From Photorhabdus australis DSM 17609 (lineage in GTDB: Bacteria; Pseudomonadota; Gammaproteobacteria; Enterobacterales; Enterobacteriaceae): a stretch of DNA of 64,000 bases. The DNA lies in assembly GCF_000711895.1 (NCBI RefSeq), contig NZ_KL543985.1:150341-214340 (forward strand), given 5' to 3'. Position numbers and translations under genes: made by a program. Positions 20,497-31,614 of the stretch are shown in pieces. Each line of letters begins with the position of its first letter. The stretch's first letter is position 1. The notes under the pieces are model-generated. The model saw nothing but the letters and a program-made list of their open reading frames with translations, did no database searches and had not been told where the DNA came from.

Positions 20497-20761
20497 AAAT
20501 TCCAACACCTATGATTTAGTGTAAAGCGACATTCCAATATAAATTCTAGCGCTTAAAAAAGAAAAACGCGAATATCCACATTCGTTATATAATTTATTAT
20601 ACAATGACTTAGCAAAACATAAGAACAAATAATAGACAACCATCTGGCCATTGATAAAAACATCGCACTAAATCACGACATTGATCCAATTAATCGTGTT
20701 TTATAATAAATTACGCTAAAATTATTCGGTAAATATAAGTTCAGTCAGGAACAGGAATTCT

Positions 20762-21670
20762 ATGCGAAACCGCACATTAGCCGATTTAGATCGGGTAGTT
20801 GCCCTGGGCGGAGGTCATGGCCTTGGACGTGTCATGTCCTCTCTTTCATCACTAGGCTCCCGCCTGACAGGCATTGTCACCACGACAGATAATGGTGGAT
20901 CTACAGGAAGAATCCGACGTTCTGAAGGTGGTATTGCCTGGGGAGATACCCGCAATTGTTTAAATCAGCTCATTACCGAACCCAGCGTTGCATCAGCAAT
21001 GTTTGAGTATCGTTTTGGTGGTAATGGAGAACTGGCAGGGCATAACCTAGGTAATCTGATGCTTAAAGCGTTAGATCATTTAAGTGTCAGACCGCTTGAA
21101 GCGATTAATTTAATCCGCAGTTTGTTAAAAGTTAATGCTCATCTTATTCCAATGTCTGAGCAATCCGTTGACCTGATGGCAATAGATGACCAAGGCAACA
21201 CTATTTATGGAGAAGTTAATGTTGATCAATTGAATTGTATCCCTCAAGAGTTGATGCTTTATCCTCCTGCAACAGCAACAAAAGAGGCACTGGATGCAAT
21301 TACTCAAGCAGATCTGATTATTATTGGTCCAGGCAGCTTCTTTACCAGTCTGATGCCATTACTGTTACTCGAAGATTTAACTCAGACACTACGCCGTAGC
21401 AACGCCAATATGATTTATATCGGTAATCTTGGAAAAGAATTGAGTCCTGCTGCAGCCGAGCTAACACTGAAAGATAAGCTGGAAATAATGGAACACAAAA
21501 TTGGCTGCCGGATGATTGATGCAGTTATTGTTGGTCCCTGTACAGATACGAGTGAACTCAGCGATCGCATTGTTATTCAGCAAATACTGGAAGCACAGGA
21601 TATTCCCTACCGCCACGACCGTGAATTACTGCATCAGGCGTTAGAAAATACCCTACAAAATCTTGGCTAA
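20762..21670 (+). CDS. ybhK: YvcK/YbhK-family gluconeogenesis factor-like protein
   Basis: 302-aa protein of the CofD/YvcK fold, known in other bacteria to bind UDP-sugars and to matter for growth on gluconeogenic carbon and for cell shape. Visible landmarks: the N-terminal GGGHGLGR nucleotide-sugar loop (16-23), [11 protein letters not shown] (40-50), GHNLGNLML and the [11 protein letters not shown] loop (about 181-191). Length is identical to E. coli YbhK. The exact biochemical role in enterobacteria is not known. Convergent with uvrB (16-bp gap). Confidence 0.92.
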   Translation: MRNRTLADLDRVVALGGGHGLGRVMSSLSSLGSRLTGIVTTTDNGGSTGRIRRSEGGIAWGDTRNCLNQLITEPSVASAMFEYRFGGNGELAGHNLGNLMLKALDHLSVRPLEAINLIRSLLKVNAHLIPMSEQSVDLMAIDDQGNTIYGEVNVDQLNCIPQELMLYPPATATKEALDAITQADLIIIGPGSFFTSLMPLLLLEDLTQTLRRSNANMIYIGNLGKELSPAAAELTLKDKLEIMEHKIGCRMIDAVIVGPCTDTSELSDRIVIQQILEAQDIPYRHDRELLHQALENTLQNLG

Positions 21671-21686
21671 TTAAGGCGTTGGTCAA

Positions 21687-23696
21687 TCAGGCACTGGCAA
21701 TAAACTGCTCACGCAATATTTGAACCTGATCGCGAACATTAGCCGCCAATTCGAATTCAAGATCCTGCGCATGCTGGTACATTCTCGCTTCCAGCTCGCG
21801 GATTTTGTTTTCCAACTCTTTGGCGGATAGCTTGCTAAATGCTTCTGTTGCAGTAACCGCTTTGCCTTTGGTTTTCCCTTTACCGCCAGTAGGCTGTCCA
21901 ATTTGCAGAATATCACCGATCTTCTTATTCAGACCTTTTGGAACAATACCGTGTTCTTCATTAAATATTTGCTGCCTGGCACGACGCCGTTCCGTTTCAC
22001 CAATCGCTTTTGCCATTGAATCTGTGATCTTATCGCCATAAAGAATCGCTTTACCATGCAGGTTACGAGCGGCACGTCCAATAGTTTGAATTAATGAACG
22101 TTCAGAACGCAGAAAGCCTTCTTTATCAGCATCAAGAATTGCCACCAGAGAAACTTCCGGCATATCTAACCCTTCCCTCAGCAAGTTAATGCCTACCAAT
22201 ACATCAAACTCACCTAAACGAAGGTCCCGGATAATTTCCACCCGTTCAACGGTATCAATATCTGAGTGCAAATAACGAACACGCTCACCGTGTTCTTCCA
22301 AATACTCAGTTAAATCCTCTGCCATTCTCTTAGTCAAGGTAGTGACTAACACCCGCTCATTTTTCACCGCCCGAATACGGATTTCAGATAATAGATCATC
22401 AACCTGAGTTGTTACCGGGCGGACTTCCACTTCAGGATCAAGTAAACCAGTAGGACGCACCACTTGCTCCACTACATCACCACCAGACTTTTCGAGCTCA
22501 TATTTACCTGGCGTCGCAGAAACATAAATTGTCTGTGGAGCTAGTGCTTCAAATTCTTCAAAGCGCAATGGTCGGTTATCCAGTGCGGAAGGCATACGGA
22601 AACCATATTCTACTAACGTTTCTTTACGGGAACGATCTCCTCGGTACATACCACCAATTTGCGGGATAGTAACATGCGATTCATCCACCACCAGCAAACC
22701 ATCAGCAGGGAGATAATCAAACAATGTTGGGGGTGGTTCTCCTTCGGTACGGCCAGAAAGGTAACGGGAATAGTTTTCAATGCCAGAGCAATAACCCAGT
22801 TCATTCATCATTTCCAAATCGAACTGAGTACGCTGAGTAATACGCTGCTCTTCCAGCAACTTACCATTTGCCAGCAATACTTTGCGGCGCTGCTCAAGCT
22901 CAATTTTAATCTGTTCCATCGCCTGAATAATGCGATCACGCGGGGTAACATAGTGAGTTTTTGGATAAACAGTATACCGGGGAACATTGTATTGAACCTG
23001 TCCTGTCAACGGATCAAACAGTGACAACCGCTCCACTTCATCATCAAACAGTTCAACACGCAGGGCATGCTCATCAGATTCAGCCGGGAAAATATCAATT
23101 ACCTCACCACGTACTCTAAATGTACCCCGCTGAAATGCCTGATCATTACGGGTATATTGCAGTTCGGCCAAACGCCGCAGAATTGAACGCTGATCAATGA
23201 GCATACCATTGGTCAGGTGGAGCATCATTTTTAAGTAACTGTCCGGATCACCCAAACCGTAGATAGCCGATACAGATGCAACCACTATCACATCCCGCCG
23301 TTCTAACAAAGCCTTAGTAGCAGATAAGCGCATTTGTTCGATATGTTCGTTTACCGAGGCATCTTTTTCTATAAAAGTATCAGAACTCGGGACATAAGCC
23401 TCAGGTTGGTAATAATCATAGTAGGAAACAAAATATTCTACCGCATTCTCAGGGAAGAAATCCTTCATTTCACTGTAAAGCTGAGCCGCCAGTGTCTTGT
23501 TTGGAGCAAGTACCATGGTTGGTCGGTTTAAATTAGCTATCACATTAGCAATAGTGAATGTTTTACCTGACCCCGTAACTCCCAGTAGAGTCTGATGGGC
23601 AAGCCCGTCCTCTAACCCTTCCTGCAATTGACGAATAGCCTCTGGCTGATCACCACCAGGCTCGAAGTCAGAATGTAATTTGAACACCTTACTCAT
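21687..23696 (-). CDS. uvrB: excinuclease ABC subunit B
   Basis: Damage-verifying helicase-like subunit of nucleotide excision repair; it takes over damaged DNA from UvrA and recruits UvrC. 669 aa from the ATG at 23696 ([11 protein letters not shown], matching the usual start); four extra in-frame codons upstream are discounted. Walker A GVTGSGKT (39-46), the beta-hairpin region [16 protein letters not shown] (about 92-107), DESH, and the C-terminal UVR motif that binds UvrC (about 630-665) are present. A LexA box lies 40-55 bp upstream, so the gene should be SOS-inducible. Confidence 0.97.
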   Translation of the reverse strand: MSKVFKLHSDFEPGGDQPEAIRQLQEGLEDGLAHQTLLGVTGSGKTFTIANVIANLNRPTMVLAPNKTLAAQLYSEMKDFFPENAVEYFVSYYDYYQPEAYVPSSDTFIEKDASVNEHIEQMRLSATKALLERRDVIVVASVSAIYGLGDPDSYLKMMLHLTNGMLIDQRSILRRLAELQYTRNDQAFQRGTFRVRGEVIDIFPAESDEHALRVELFDDEVERLSLFDPLTGQVQYNVPRYTVYPKTHYVTPRDRIIQAMEQIKIELEQRRKVLLANGKLLEEQRITQRTQFDLEMMNELGYCSGIENYSRYLSGRTEGEPPPTLFDYLPADGLLVVDESHVTIPQIGGMYRGDRSRKETLVEYGFRMPSALDNRPLRFEEFEALAPQTIYVSATPGKYELEKSGGDVVEQVVRPTGLLDPEVEVRPVTTQVDDLLSEIRIRAVKNERVLVTTLTKRMAEDLTEYLEEHGERVRYLHSDIDTVERVEIIRDLRLGEFDVLVGINLLREGLDMPEVSLVAILDADKEGFLRSERSLIQTIGRAARNLHGKAILYGDKITDSMAKAIGETERRRARQQIFNEEHGIVPKGLNKKIGDILQIGQPTGGKGKTKGKAVTATEAFSKLSAKELENKIRELEARMYQHAQDLEFELAANVRDQVQILREQFIASA

Positions 23697-23735
23697 TAGG
23701 TATCTCACTTTTCCAAAACTAATCCATCTATAATA

Positions 23736-23751
23736 CTGGATAAAAAACCAG
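23736..23751 (-). promoter_or_regulatory. LexA (SOS) box of uvrB
   Basis: On the minus strand CTGGTTTTTTATCCAG, that is CTG-N10-CAG, nearly the same as the E. coli uvrB box, 40 bp before the start codon. Confidence 0.88.
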
Positions 23752-24044
23752 CTTCAAGCCTGTTTTACAAAAACATACTCAATTCAGGTAACTCCTCTAT
23801 TAATTAGTTCACTAACATCAAAATAAATATAATTTTATCCCCAAAATCATCTTGATTTTTCCATTTTTTATCTAATCAACTGAAAGGTGACAACACGAAA
23901 CATCATTACCAAACCACCGGGCTTGATTTTAATTAAGTTATTGATATTAAATAGAATTAAAACAAAGACGAGAATAACATCAACCTCAACGAAAGCCGCG
24001 TATTTTCTTGCATTGCGCAACTTTTCTAAGTCTAATACACAAGG

Positions 24045-24067
24045 TTATCCACAGGAATAGTGGATAA
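24045..24067. promoter_or_regulatory. pair of inverted DnaA boxes
   Basis: TTATCCACA (perfect consensus, 24045-24053) faces AGTGGATAA (24059-24067, the complement of TTATCCACT) with 5 bp between them, about 350 bp upstream of uvrB. Confidence 0.6.
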
Positions 24068-24411
24068 CTCAACAAACCCTATTAACAATACGAAGTTGCA
24101 ACATCATCCCATAAAAGAGGTAATCTCTATCAGTAAAAATTTTTACCATTCTTTTAACCTTTAATTCTAATTATTCATTGCAGGAAAATGAATCAGTCCG
24201 CTAAAAGAATAAGAATTTTCTTATTGAAATTTGGCGCAAAATGAACTAGAGCTATTCGATTCTATCCGCATAAAAGTATCTGTTACGGCAAGCTGCCTTA
24301 AACAGCAAATAATGCTAATTTCCAAAACAGAACTTTTAATAATGCAAGATCAAGATATAGCAAAGCTACCTTTGTTAAACGATAGAGAATTTGTTGAAAA
24401 ATATAATCTTT

Positions 24412-24436
24412 TATGCCGGAAAACACTTCCGGCATA
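24412..24436. terminator. hairpin downstream of bioD
   Basis: TATGCCGGAA / TTCCGGCATA, a 10-bp stem with a 5-nt loop, 19 bp past the bioD stop. There is no immediate T-run on the minus strand, so termination is likely but not certain. Confidence 0.55.
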
Positions 24437-24454
24437 TTAGCTATAAATAATAAT

Positions 24455-25135
24455 TCAATTAATCAGTAATTTTAAATCTATATACTCACCTGAATGGTTA
24501 AAATAATCTCCCGTCAAATGAGGAATAACGCCTAATAAAGGGGCAGGTAATATATGTTCTAATGTCGCCAAATATTCTTTCTGACGTTTACCCGCAGGCT
24601 CAACCTCATTAGCTATCCAGCCTGCAAGATGTAATTCTGAAAGTTTAATAGCTTCTGCGGTGAGCATCGCGTGATTAATACAACCTAGTTTTACACCAAC
24701 TGTCAGAATAACGGGTAATTGCTCTTTAACTACCCAGTCAGCAAAAGTCGCCGATTCCGATAAAGGAGTATACCAACCGCCAGCACCTTCTATCAAAACC
24801 CAATCCGCTTTATTTTCTAACCAACGCAATCCTTCAGACATAACAGAAAAATCAATGGGTTGCCTCAAATCAGCACTGACAATATGGGGTGATGTCGCTT
24901 CAACAAATACCAATGGATTAACTTCATCATATTGCAAAGGTACAGAACTATTTGCCATTAATGCCAGTGCATCCGAATTACGAATACCTTCCGGTGTTAT
25001 TTCACTCCCCGAAGCCACCGGCTTATAACCCGCAGTCTTATATCCCAATTTATTCGCAGCCTGGAGCAAAGCACAGCTTACAACTGTTTTACCCACTTCA
25101 GTATCTGTACCCGTTAAAAACCAACTCTTAGTCAC
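24455..25135 (-). CDS. bioD: dethiobiotin synthetase
   Basis: ATP-dependent carboxylation and ring closure of 7,8-diaminopelargonate to dethiobiotin. 226 aa from a GTG at 25135, which overlaps the bioC stop and has GGAG 9 bases upstream; the longer frame from a TTG at 25150 is less likely, and E. coli BioD is 225 aa. P-loop GTDTEVGKT (9-17), the GYKPVASG segment and EGAGGWYTPL are present. Last gene of bioBFCD. Confidence 0.95.
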   Translation of the reverse strand: MTKSWFLTGTDTEVGKTVVSCALLQAANKLGYKTAGYKPVASGSEITPEGIRNSDALALMANSSVPLQYDEVNPLVFVEATSPHIVSADLRQPIDFSVMSEGLRWLENKADWVLIEGAGGWYTPLSESATFADWVVKEQLPVILTVGVKLGCINHAMLTAEAIKLSELHLAGWIANEVEPAGKRQKEYLATLEHILPAPLLGVIPHLTGDYFNHSGEYIDLKLLIN

Positions 25136-25895
25136 GATAAATGACTCCAAAAATAATCTGATAACTGAGAGGTAAATATTTATTTTCTCGTGGATAAGCC
25201 TGTTCCAGAGCTGTCAATCGTCCTCGGGTCATCAGTCCCTGCTGGCGCCCACAATGAAGATGAGTCGCGCCAATCCCTTTCAAGGAGGCCAACAGGGGAA
25301 GGATATTAGGATATTGCTGACGATAAACCTGACTAATCAAGCGATGTCGGAAATCTTGACAGGCATCTTTAATTGTCTGTTGTGACAGAAAGTGATTAAT
25401 ATGCTGATAATTATCAACTCCACGCCAGGCTTGCTTCAATTCATCCAACGAACCTTGCGCCAACGTGGAAAACAGAATCAATCCGCCAGGACGGGTTACC
25501 CTGTAAAGTTCTTTTAAGGCACTGGATAAATTATCACACCATTGAACAGCCAAATTACTAAAACAGATATCAACACTGCCATCAGCAAGTCCTAAACATT
25601 CAATATCCCCTTGCAGGTAATAGTCAGCAGCCCGTTGTTTACGGGCATGATCCAACATACCCGCTGCCAAATCTAGTGCAATCACCTGCTTCCCCTGTTG
25701 CCGCCAACAGTGACTGAAGAAACCAGTACCACAGCCAGCATCCAATACTAATTTTCCAGGATGTCCATCCACTTGTTGCATGAGGAATTCACCTGTTTGC
25801 TGCTGTAATTTTGCCACAACATCATAATTGGCAGCTGCTCGTCCAAATGCTCCGGCAATCGCCCGCTTATTAACAGATTCAGCAACGGAACTCAT
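25128..25895 (-). CDS. bioC: malonyl-ACP O-methyltransferase
   Basis: SAM-dependent methyltransferase that masks malonyl-ACP as its methyl ester, so that fatty-acid synthesis builds the pimeloyl chain of biotin. 255 aa, with the SAM-binding motif VLDAGCGTG (50-58) and FSNLAVQWC (about 110-118), a BioC hallmark. Its start lies inside the end of bioF (17-bp overlap) and its end overlaps bioD. The esterase BioH that removes the methyl group is not in this window. Confidence 0.95.
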   Translation of the reverse strand: MSSVAESVNKRAIAGAFGRAAANYDVVAKLQQQTGEFLMQQVDGHPGKLVLDAGCGTGFFSHCWRQQGKQVIALDLAAGMLDHARKQRAADYYLQGDIECLGLADGSVDICFSNLAVQWCDNLSSALKELYRVTRPGGLILFSTLAQGSLDELKQAWRGVDNYQHINHFLSQQTIKDACQDFRHRLISQVYRQQYPNILPLLASLKGIGATHLHCGRQQGLMTRGRLTALEQAYPRENKYLPLSYQIIFGVIYRD

Positions 25896-27033
25896 CCAAC
25901 ACCTCCGTCAACATATCAATATCCTGTTGCGTATGACTGGCAGTCAATGTGATACGTAGTCTGGCGCTACCCGGAGGTACAGTTGGTGGGCGAATAGCTT
26001 TGACCCAAATACCTTTTTGCTGCAGATATTGGGATAAAGACACACTTAATTCATTATTGCCAACAATCAATGGCTGGATAGCCGTGGCTGAATCTGTCAA
26101 GGTAAATGGCAATTTCTGTGCTCGCTGACGGAAATAATCAATATTCTGTTGTAATTGTTGACGCAATTCATCACCAGATTGTATCTGCCGAATCGCTTCA
26201 GAAATAGCCTGCGCTTGTGCCGGAGGCATAGAAGTACTGTAGATAAGATGACGTGAGTATTGAATCAGATATTCTGCTGTCTGTTCATCACAAAGCACCG
26301 CGGCACCACTCAAGCCAAATGCTTTGCCAAAAGTCACAATCAGGATTTCTGGTTTTACTTTCTGTTGCCAGCAGCTTCCTCTGCCCTGTTCACCACAGAC
26401 ACCAATACCATGAGCATCATCCACCATTAACCAGTTTCCAGAAGCGCTGGTTTGCTGATAAATATCAGACAATGGCGCCTTGTCACCATCCATACTGAAC
26501 ACCCCTTCCGTCACTACCAACGTTTTTCCAACACGGGGTTTTGCCAGTAAATCCTTAAGTGATTCTGGTTGATTATGCAGAAAACGCCGTAGTTGAGCGG
26601 GAGAATGCATGGCAGCTTCCATTAATGAAGCATGACTCAGACGATCTGCAATAATTCGATCCTGTTTCGTCATTAACGCCGCAATTACCCCTTGATTAGC
26701 GGAATATCCTGAAATAAACAGTAATGCTTTTGGATAACCCAACCAATCAGCCAACTGTTGTTCCAGTACCTGATGAGCGTTTGTATAACCGATAATATGG
26801 CCTGAACCACCACTTCCGACACCATATTGTTCCGCTCCTTGCTGCCATGCGGAAATAACTGCGGGATTTGTACTTAATCCAAGATAATCATTACCGGAAA
26901 AATTGTGATATTTGCCCTCGGTGGTATATAAAAATCGTCCGTCTGATTTCTGATTAACCTGGCGCTGACGCCATAAAGAAGAGTCCCGGAACTCAGACAA
27001 TTGTCGGGAGAGATAAGCTGACCAATTCATCAT
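25879..27033 (-). CDS. bioF: 8-amino-7-oxononanoate synthase
   Basis: PLP enzyme condensing pimeloyl-ACP (or -CoA) with L-alanine. 384 aa; the Schiff-base lysine is Lys237 in TFGKAFG, and GSGGSGHI (73-80), the DDAHGIGV aspartate/histidine cluster (205-212) and the SGYSANQG loop are in place. Four-base overlap with bioB. Confidence 0.96.
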   Translation of the reverse strand: MMNWSAYLSRQLSEFRDSSLWRQRQVNQKSDGRFLYTTEGKYHNFSGNDYLGLSTNPAVISAWQQGAEQYGVGSGGSGHIIGYTNAHQVLEQQLADWLGYPKALLFISGYSANQGVIAALMTKQDRIIADRLSHASLMEAAMHSPAQLRRFLHNQPESLKDLLAKPRVGKTLVVTEGVFSMDGDKAPLSDIYQQTSASGNWLMVDDAHGIGVCGEQGRGSCWQQKVKPEILIVTFGKAFGLSGAAVLCDEQTAEYLIQYSRHLIYSTSMPPAQAQAISEAIRQIQSGDELRQQLQQNIDYFRQRAQKLPFTLTDSATAIQPLIVGNNELSVSLSQYLQQKGIWVKAIRPPTVPPGSARLRITLTASHTQQDIDMLTEVLDEFRC

Positions 27034-28067
27034 AATGCCGCATTATAAAATTGTTCGTTATCTGCATTAATGATGGCTTCAGTCAAATGCTGTTGCTGCT
27101 GATTATCACCGAATGCTGTCTGCGTCTGCTGAGGATTAATACCTAATTTGCGGAATAGTTGTAAGTCCTTATCTTCAGCCGGATTAGGCGTAGTCAATAA
27201 CTTGCAGCCATAAAAAATAGAATTGGCGCCAGCCATAAAACACATTGCCTGCGTCTGCTCATTCATCTGTTCGCGGCCTGCGGATAACCGAACATGAGAA
27301 GCCGGCATCATGATCCTGGCAACGGCAATCGTGCGGATAAAATCAAAAGGGTCTACATCTTCATTATCAGCCAGTGGAGTACCTTTGACTTTTACCAGCA
27401 TATTGATTGGTACACTCTCCGGCGGTTTTGGCAAATTCGCCAGTTGCACCAGCAAAGCGGCCCGATCACGAATCTCTTCACCCAAGCCGACAATACCACC
27501 AGAGCAAACTTTTATTCCCGCGTCCCGTACTTTATCGAGAGTATCCAACCTGTCTTGATAGGTCCGGGTAGTAATAATGTTTCCATAAAATTCTGGTGAG
27601 GTATCAAGATTGTGGTTGTAATAATCTAATCCCGCATCCGCCAATCGCTGAGCCTGTGAACCATTGAGCATGCCAAGTGTCATGCAAGTTTCCATCCCTA
27701 ATGCTTTGACTTCCTTAACCATTTTTTCCAGATAAGGCATATCCCGTTCATGAGGATTTTTCCACGCCGCCCCCATACAAAAACGAGTAGAACCAGCGTT
27801 CTTAGCTTTACGAGCAGAATCAATGACCTGTTCTACTTCCAACAGCCGTTCTTTTTCAAGACCTGTTTTATAACGGGAACTTTGCGGGCAATATTTGCAA
27901 TCTTCCGGGCAAGCGCCCGTTTTGATGGAAAGTAATGTACTGACCTGTACCTGTTGTGGGTCAAAATGCATACGGTGAACCTGTTGTGCTTGAAATAATA
28001 ATTCAAAAAAAGGCTTACCGAACAGTTCTTGTGCCTGCTTAATTGTCCATTGCTTGCGTTCAATCAC
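27030..28067 (-). CDS. bioB: biotin synthase (radical SAM)
   Basis: Inserts sulfur into dethiobiotin to give biotin. 345 aa, with the radical-SAM cluster motif CPEDCKYC (Cys53, Cys57, Cys60); cysteines further on (for example in FCMGA and VCSGG) and the SAGREQM motif fit the auxiliary cluster that donates sulfur. First gene of bioBFCD, transcribed away from bioA. Confidence 0.97.
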   Translation of the reverse strand: MIERKQWTIKQAQELFGKPFFELLFQAQQVHRMHFDPQQVQVSTLLSIKTGACPEDCKYCPQSSRYKTGLEKERLLEVEQVIDSARKAKNAGSTRFCMGAAWKNPHERDMPYLEKMVKEVKALGMETCMTLGMLNGSQAQRLADAGLDYYNHNLDTSPEFYGNIITTRTYQDRLDTLDKVRDAGIKVCSGGIVGLGEEIRDRAALLVQLANLPKPPESVPINMLVKVKGTPLADNEDVDPFDFIRTIAVARIMMPASHVRLSAGREQMNEQTQAMCFMAGANSIFYGCKLLTTPNPAEDKDLQLFRKLGINPQQTQTAFGDNQQQQHLTEAIINADNEQFYNAAL

Positions 28068-28121
28068 AATGACATCTCCAATGTGAAAAAAGTCTCGTCA
28101 GTTTAAATAATGTCGTTATAC

Positions 28122-28152
28122 TGTCAACCAATTTTAAATAAATTAGTTTACA
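28122..28152. promoter_or_regulatory. BirA operator between bioB and bioA
   Basis: TGTCAACC...AGTTTACA, with 17 bp between the inner AAC and GTT, the same spacing as the E. coli bio operator. Holo-BirA bound here would repress both divergent promoters when biotin is sufficient. One arm is imperfect. Confidence 0.8.
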
Positions 28153-28162
28153 TATATCCATT

Positions 28163-29434
28163 ATGATTTCTTCTGATATTGAATTTGATCTGCGCCATAT
28201 CTGGCATCCTTATACCTCCATGACTAAACCGCTTCCGGTTTACCCTGTTGTTCGCGCTTCTGGGATAGAACTAGAATTAGCTGATGGTCGTAAGCTGATA
28301 GATGGTATGTCTTCATGGTGGTCTGCTATTCATGGATACAACCATCCAGTACTGAATCAGGCCGCTAAAGCTCAGATTGATAAGATGTCTCATGTGATGT
28401 TTGGTGGAATAACTCACCCATCTGCGATCGCACTATGCAGGCAGTTAGTGGCGATCTCTGCACCAACGCTCGAATGTGTATTTCTGGCTGATTCAGGTTC
28501 TGTTGCGGTGGAAGTAGCGCTGAAAATGGCATTGCAATACTGGCAAGCAAAAGGTGAAAAACGTCAGCGCATTTTGACACTACGTCATGGTTATCATGGT
28601 GACACATTCGGCGCTATGTCTGTCTGTGATCCCGACAATTCGATGCATAATCTTTACAAAGGCTATCTCCCCCCCCATCTGTTTGCCGAATCGCCTCAGT
28701 GTGGCTTCAATTCTCAGTGGGATCAACAGGATATCGTCCCATTCAGCACATTGCTGGAGCAGTATTCCCATGAGATTGCTGCTGTGATCCTGGAACCTGT
28801 TGTGCAAGGTGCCGGGGGAATGCGGATTTATCATCCCGAATATCTACGTCAGGTTAGAACGCTCTGTAATCAACATCAGATTCTGCTAATTGCGGATGAA
28901 ATTGCCACCGGTTTTGGGCGCACCGGGAAATTGTTCGCCTGTGAACACGCTGAAATTGAACCGGACATTTTATGTGTAGGAAAAGCACTAACAGGCGGTT
29001 ATATGACACTATCAGCAACGCTGACAACGCGTAAAGTAGCCGATACTATCAGCAACGGTGAAGCAGGCTGTTTTATGCATGGCCCAACATTCATGGGAAA
29101 CCCATTAGCGTGTGCTGTAGCAGAAGCCAGTTTAAAATTGTTACTACAAAGCCCCTGGCAACAGCGAATTAAATCTATTGAAAACCAATTAAATACTGAG
29201 CTGATGCCACTAAAATCCCATGAAAAAGTCGCTGATGTCCGGGTATTAGGTGCTATTGGCGTGGTAGAAATGAAACAGCCTGTAGATATGGCTATACTAC
29301 AACACCATTTTGTCTCTAAAGGCGTCTGGATTAGGCCATTTGGCAAACTGATTTATTTGATGCCACCTTATATTATTCAACCAGAGCAGCTTTCGCATCT
29401 GACAAAGGCTATTTCCAGTGCGATCAATTTGTGA
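28163..29434 (+). CDS. bioA: adenosylmethionine-8-amino-7-oxononanoate aminotransferase
   Basis: PLP aminotransferase that makes 7,8-diaminopelargonate with SAM as the unusual amino donor. 423 aa, with the PLP lysine at Lys274 ([10 protein letters not shown]), [13 protein letters not shown] near 50-62, the [13 protein letters not shown] loop and [12 protein letters not shown]. Divergent from bioB across the BirA operator. Confidence 0.96.
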   Translation: MISSDIEFDLRHIWHPYTSMTKPLPVYPVVRASGIELELADGRKLIDGMSSWWSAIHGYNHPVLNQAAKAQIDKMSHVMFGGITHPSAIALCRQLVAISAPTLECVFLADSGSVAVEVALKMALQYWQAKGEKRQRILTLRHGYHGDTFGAMSVCDPDNSMHNLYKGYLPPHLFAESPQCGFNSQWDQQDIVPFSTLLEQYSHEIAAVILEPVVQGAGGMRIYHPEYLRQVRTLCNQHQILLIADEIATGFGRTGKLFACEHAEIEPDILCVGKALTGGYMTLSATLTTRKVADTISNGEAGCFMHGPTFMGNPLACAVAEASLKLLLQSPWQQRIKSIENQLNTELMPLKSHEKVADVRVLGAIGVVEMKQPVDMAILQHHFVSKGVWIRPFGKLIYLMPPYIIQPEQLSHLTKAISSAINL

Positions 29435-29488
29435 TTTCCTGTTATTAAACAAATTTCCTGAAGTTACGGATAACGCATAAGTTCAGCC

Positions 29489-29538
29489 GGTGATAATGGA
29501 ACAAAAGAGCAAACATCTGCTATCTGTCCATTATCACC
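29489..29538. terminator. long hairpin between convergent bioA and pgl
   Basis: GGTGATAATGGA / TCCATTATCACC, a 12-bp stem around a 26-nt loop, reaching nearly to the pgl stop. It could serve both genes. No clear T-run. Confidence 0.5.
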
Positions 29539-29547
29539 ATTAACATA

Positions 29548-30537
29548 TTAATTTATTGCCAGCACTGTTACCCACATTGGACCTTTCCCAACAGGATAAC
29601 GGTTTAATTCAGTCAATTTACCGGTATATTTATCAATAGAAGAAACTGAGATATGGTCAGATTTCTGACCGGATACAATCAAGTATTTCCCACTGTGATC
29701 GATGGCAAAACCGCGGGGTTGAGTTTCAGTTTTATAATGCCCTGCCAGAGTCAGATTAAAACCATCCGGTGAAATAATAAAATGACTAATCAGGCTTGAG
29801 GTGCGTTCACTAGTATAAAGGTGGCGACCATCCGGTGTAATATGAATATCCGCGGACCAACGAACACCAGTAAAATCCTTCGGCAATGAATCGATAGTCT
29901 GAACAATCCGGTATTTTTCCCACTTACGATAAACATCAACAGTCGCGTCCAATTCATTAATACCATAAACCACCTGTTGATTCGGGTGGAAAGCCATATG
30001 GCGAGGACCAGCACCCGTTACTGTAGTCACTTCCTCCGCACGCTTCTCGACCAGAAAACCCTCTGCTGTCATCTCAAAAATACGCGTGTGATCTTCTTTC
30101 AGACAAGGAATCAATAACTGTTTATTATCCCAATCAATATTGGCTGAATGCGGAGCTTGCAAGCCTTCAATGACCTGAACAGGCGCACCGACAATGCCTT
30201 GATCATCAATTGGATTGACACTCAAATTGTTATAGCTATAAGAAGCAGAGAACAAAAAACGGCCTTGCTTATCAGTAGAAATATACGTCGGGCTGCCTGG
30301 TATTGGTGAGATTCCTTGCTGCACTAACTCTCCATTAGCGCCAATCTGGTAAGTGACAATACTAAATTGTGGACGGACCCCAACATAAAGGTGCTTACGA
30401 TCCGGACTCACCACCATGGGCTGCACTTCTCCCGGCACATCAACTACCTGAATCAACGATAACTCACCCGTATTATTCAGGTTCCAAACATGAATTTGAC
30501 GACTGTTTGGACTCGCTGTATAAACCACTTGTTTCAT
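29548..30537 (-). CDS. pgl: 6-phosphogluconolactonase (beta-propeller type)
   Basis: Hydrolyses 6-phosphogluconolactone in the oxidative pentose phosphate pathway. 329 aa from the ATG at 30537 ([10 protein letters not shown]), which has GGAG 5 bases upstream; the GTG two codons earlier is discounted. A seven-bladed propeller of YbhE type, with repeated SPDGxHLY / YVGV-like blade motifs and the conserved [16 protein letters not shown] near 275-290. Unrelated to the DevB/SOL lactonases. Confidence 0.93.
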   Translation of the reverse strand: MKQVVYTASPNSRQIHVWNLNNTGELSLIQVVDVPGEVQPMVVSPDRKHLYVGVRPQFSIVTYQIGANGELVQQGISPIPGSPTYISTDKQGRFLFSASYSYNNLSVNPIDDQGIVGAPVQVIEGLQAPHSANIDWDNKQLLIPCLKEDHTRIFEMTAEGFLVEKRAEEVTTVTGAGPRHMAFHPNQQVVYGINELDATVDVYRKWEKYRIVQTIDSLPKDFTGVRWSADIHITPDGRHLYTSERTSSLISHFIISPDGFNLTLAGHYKTETQPRGFAIDHSGKYLIVSGQKSDHISVSSIDKYTGKLTELNRYPVGKGPMWVTVLAIN

Positions 30538-30684
30538 CTTCACTCCTCAATTATCCGTTACTATTCTATTGACCTGTAACGACTCTTTAATCAATTTATC
30601 AGTTAAACTCATAGCACAATTGGCTTAACTTTATTCAGTTACAGTGTAATATTGTTACATTATATATAGTTATGAGGCTAATCT

Positions 30685-31503
30685 ATGACATATCGCGTTA
30701 TTGCCTTGGATCTTGATGGTACATTACTGGCTCCCCAAAAGAATATCTTGCCAGAATCACTCGTTGCCGTGAATGAAGCCCGTCAGGCGGGTGTTAAGGT
30801 ACTGATTGTTACTGGCCGACATCATGTCGCTATCCACCCTTTTTATCAGGCTTTGCAGCTAGATACTCCTGCTATCTGCTGTAATGGTGCTTATCTGTAT
30901 GATTACCACGAAAAGAAAGTATTAGCCTCAGATCCGCTATCATCTCAGGAAGCCATAAAAGTTCTCACATACTTGCAGGGCACAGATATTCAGCATCTGA
31001 TGTATGTGGATGATGCCATGCTATATGAAGAACTGCATGACACAATTGCCCGTACCATGAAATGGTCTGAAACCCTGCCTGAATCTCAACGCCCAAATAT
31101 GCAGCATGTCAGTAGTTTTCAGCATGCCATTAGCAAAGTGCGATTTATCTGGAAATTTGCCACCTGTTCTCCTGATTTGGTCAAACTACGAGAAATTACT
31201 GAACAGATCGAAAATGATATAGGTCTGGAATGTGAATGGTCATGGTTTGATCAAGTAGATATCGCCAAAAAAGGCAACAGTAAAGGAATGCGTTTGAAAC
31301 AGTGGGTTGAATCACAGGGAATGAGCATGAAAGATGTTATCGCCTTTGGTGATAACTTTAATGACCTGAGCATGCTGGAAACCGCCGGCTTGGGTGTTGC
31401 TATGGGTAATAGTGTGGATGCTGTCAAGGAATGTGCTGATCTGGTAACTCTGGATAATACTCAGCCCGGTATTGCCGAAGTTATTCGCAAATATGTCCTT
31501 TAA
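30685..31503 (+). CDS. ybhA: HAD-superfamily phosphatase YbhA (pyridoxal phosphate phosphatase)
   Basis: Cof-type HAD hydrolase of 272 aa; in E. coli YbhA dephosphorylates pyridoxal phosphate and some sugar phosphates. The nucleophile/acid pair is DLDGTLL (Asp9, Asp11), motif II is TGRHH (43-47), the conserved lysine lies in KKGNSKG, and motif III is FGDNFNDLSML (about 220-230). Cap type IIb. GAGG precedes the ATG. Confidence 0.92.
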   Translation: MTYRVIALDLDGTLLAPQKNILPESLVAVNEARQAGVKVLIVTGRHHVAIHPFYQALQLDTPAICCNGAYLYDYHEKKVLASDPLSSQEAIKVLTYLQGTDIQHLMYVDDAMLYEELHDTIARTMKWSETLPESQRPNMQHVSSFQHAISKVRFIWKFATCSPDLVKLREITEQIENDIGLECEWSWFDQVDIAKKGNSKGMRLKQWVESQGMSMKDVIAFGDNFNDLSMLETAGLGVAMGNSVDAVKECADLVTLDNTQPGIAEVIRKYVL

Positions 31504-31547
31504 CTGCTGATAACGATACCCACAAAGCTACTCTCAGGAATATTCTC

Positions 31548-31583
31548 AAAGGGACCCACAATAGCGTCAGTGGGTGTCCCTTT
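31548..31583. terminator. hairpin between convergent ybhA and modC
   Basis: AAAGGGAC...GTCCCTTT with additional CCAC/GTGG pairing inside and T-rich or A-rich flanks suited to both directions. Confidence 0.65.
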
Positions 31584-31614
31584 CGGGGAAAAGATGGCAA
31601 ATCAAGGACAAATA

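Larger units (their letters stand above)
23697..24454. other. uvrB upstream / bioD downstream intergenic stretch
   Basis: 758 bp without a convincing gene. It contains the uvrB LexA box, two facing DnaA boxes and a hairpin near the bioD end. A 69-codon frame at 24231-24440 needs a TTG start without a ribosome binding site, and its end is the hairpin itself, so it is not called. Confidence 0.6.

Noticed and set aside
24231-24440. 69-codon frame between uvrB and bioD
   Set aside because: Needs a TTG start without a ribosome binding site, and its last codons are the GC-rich hairpin downstream of bioD.
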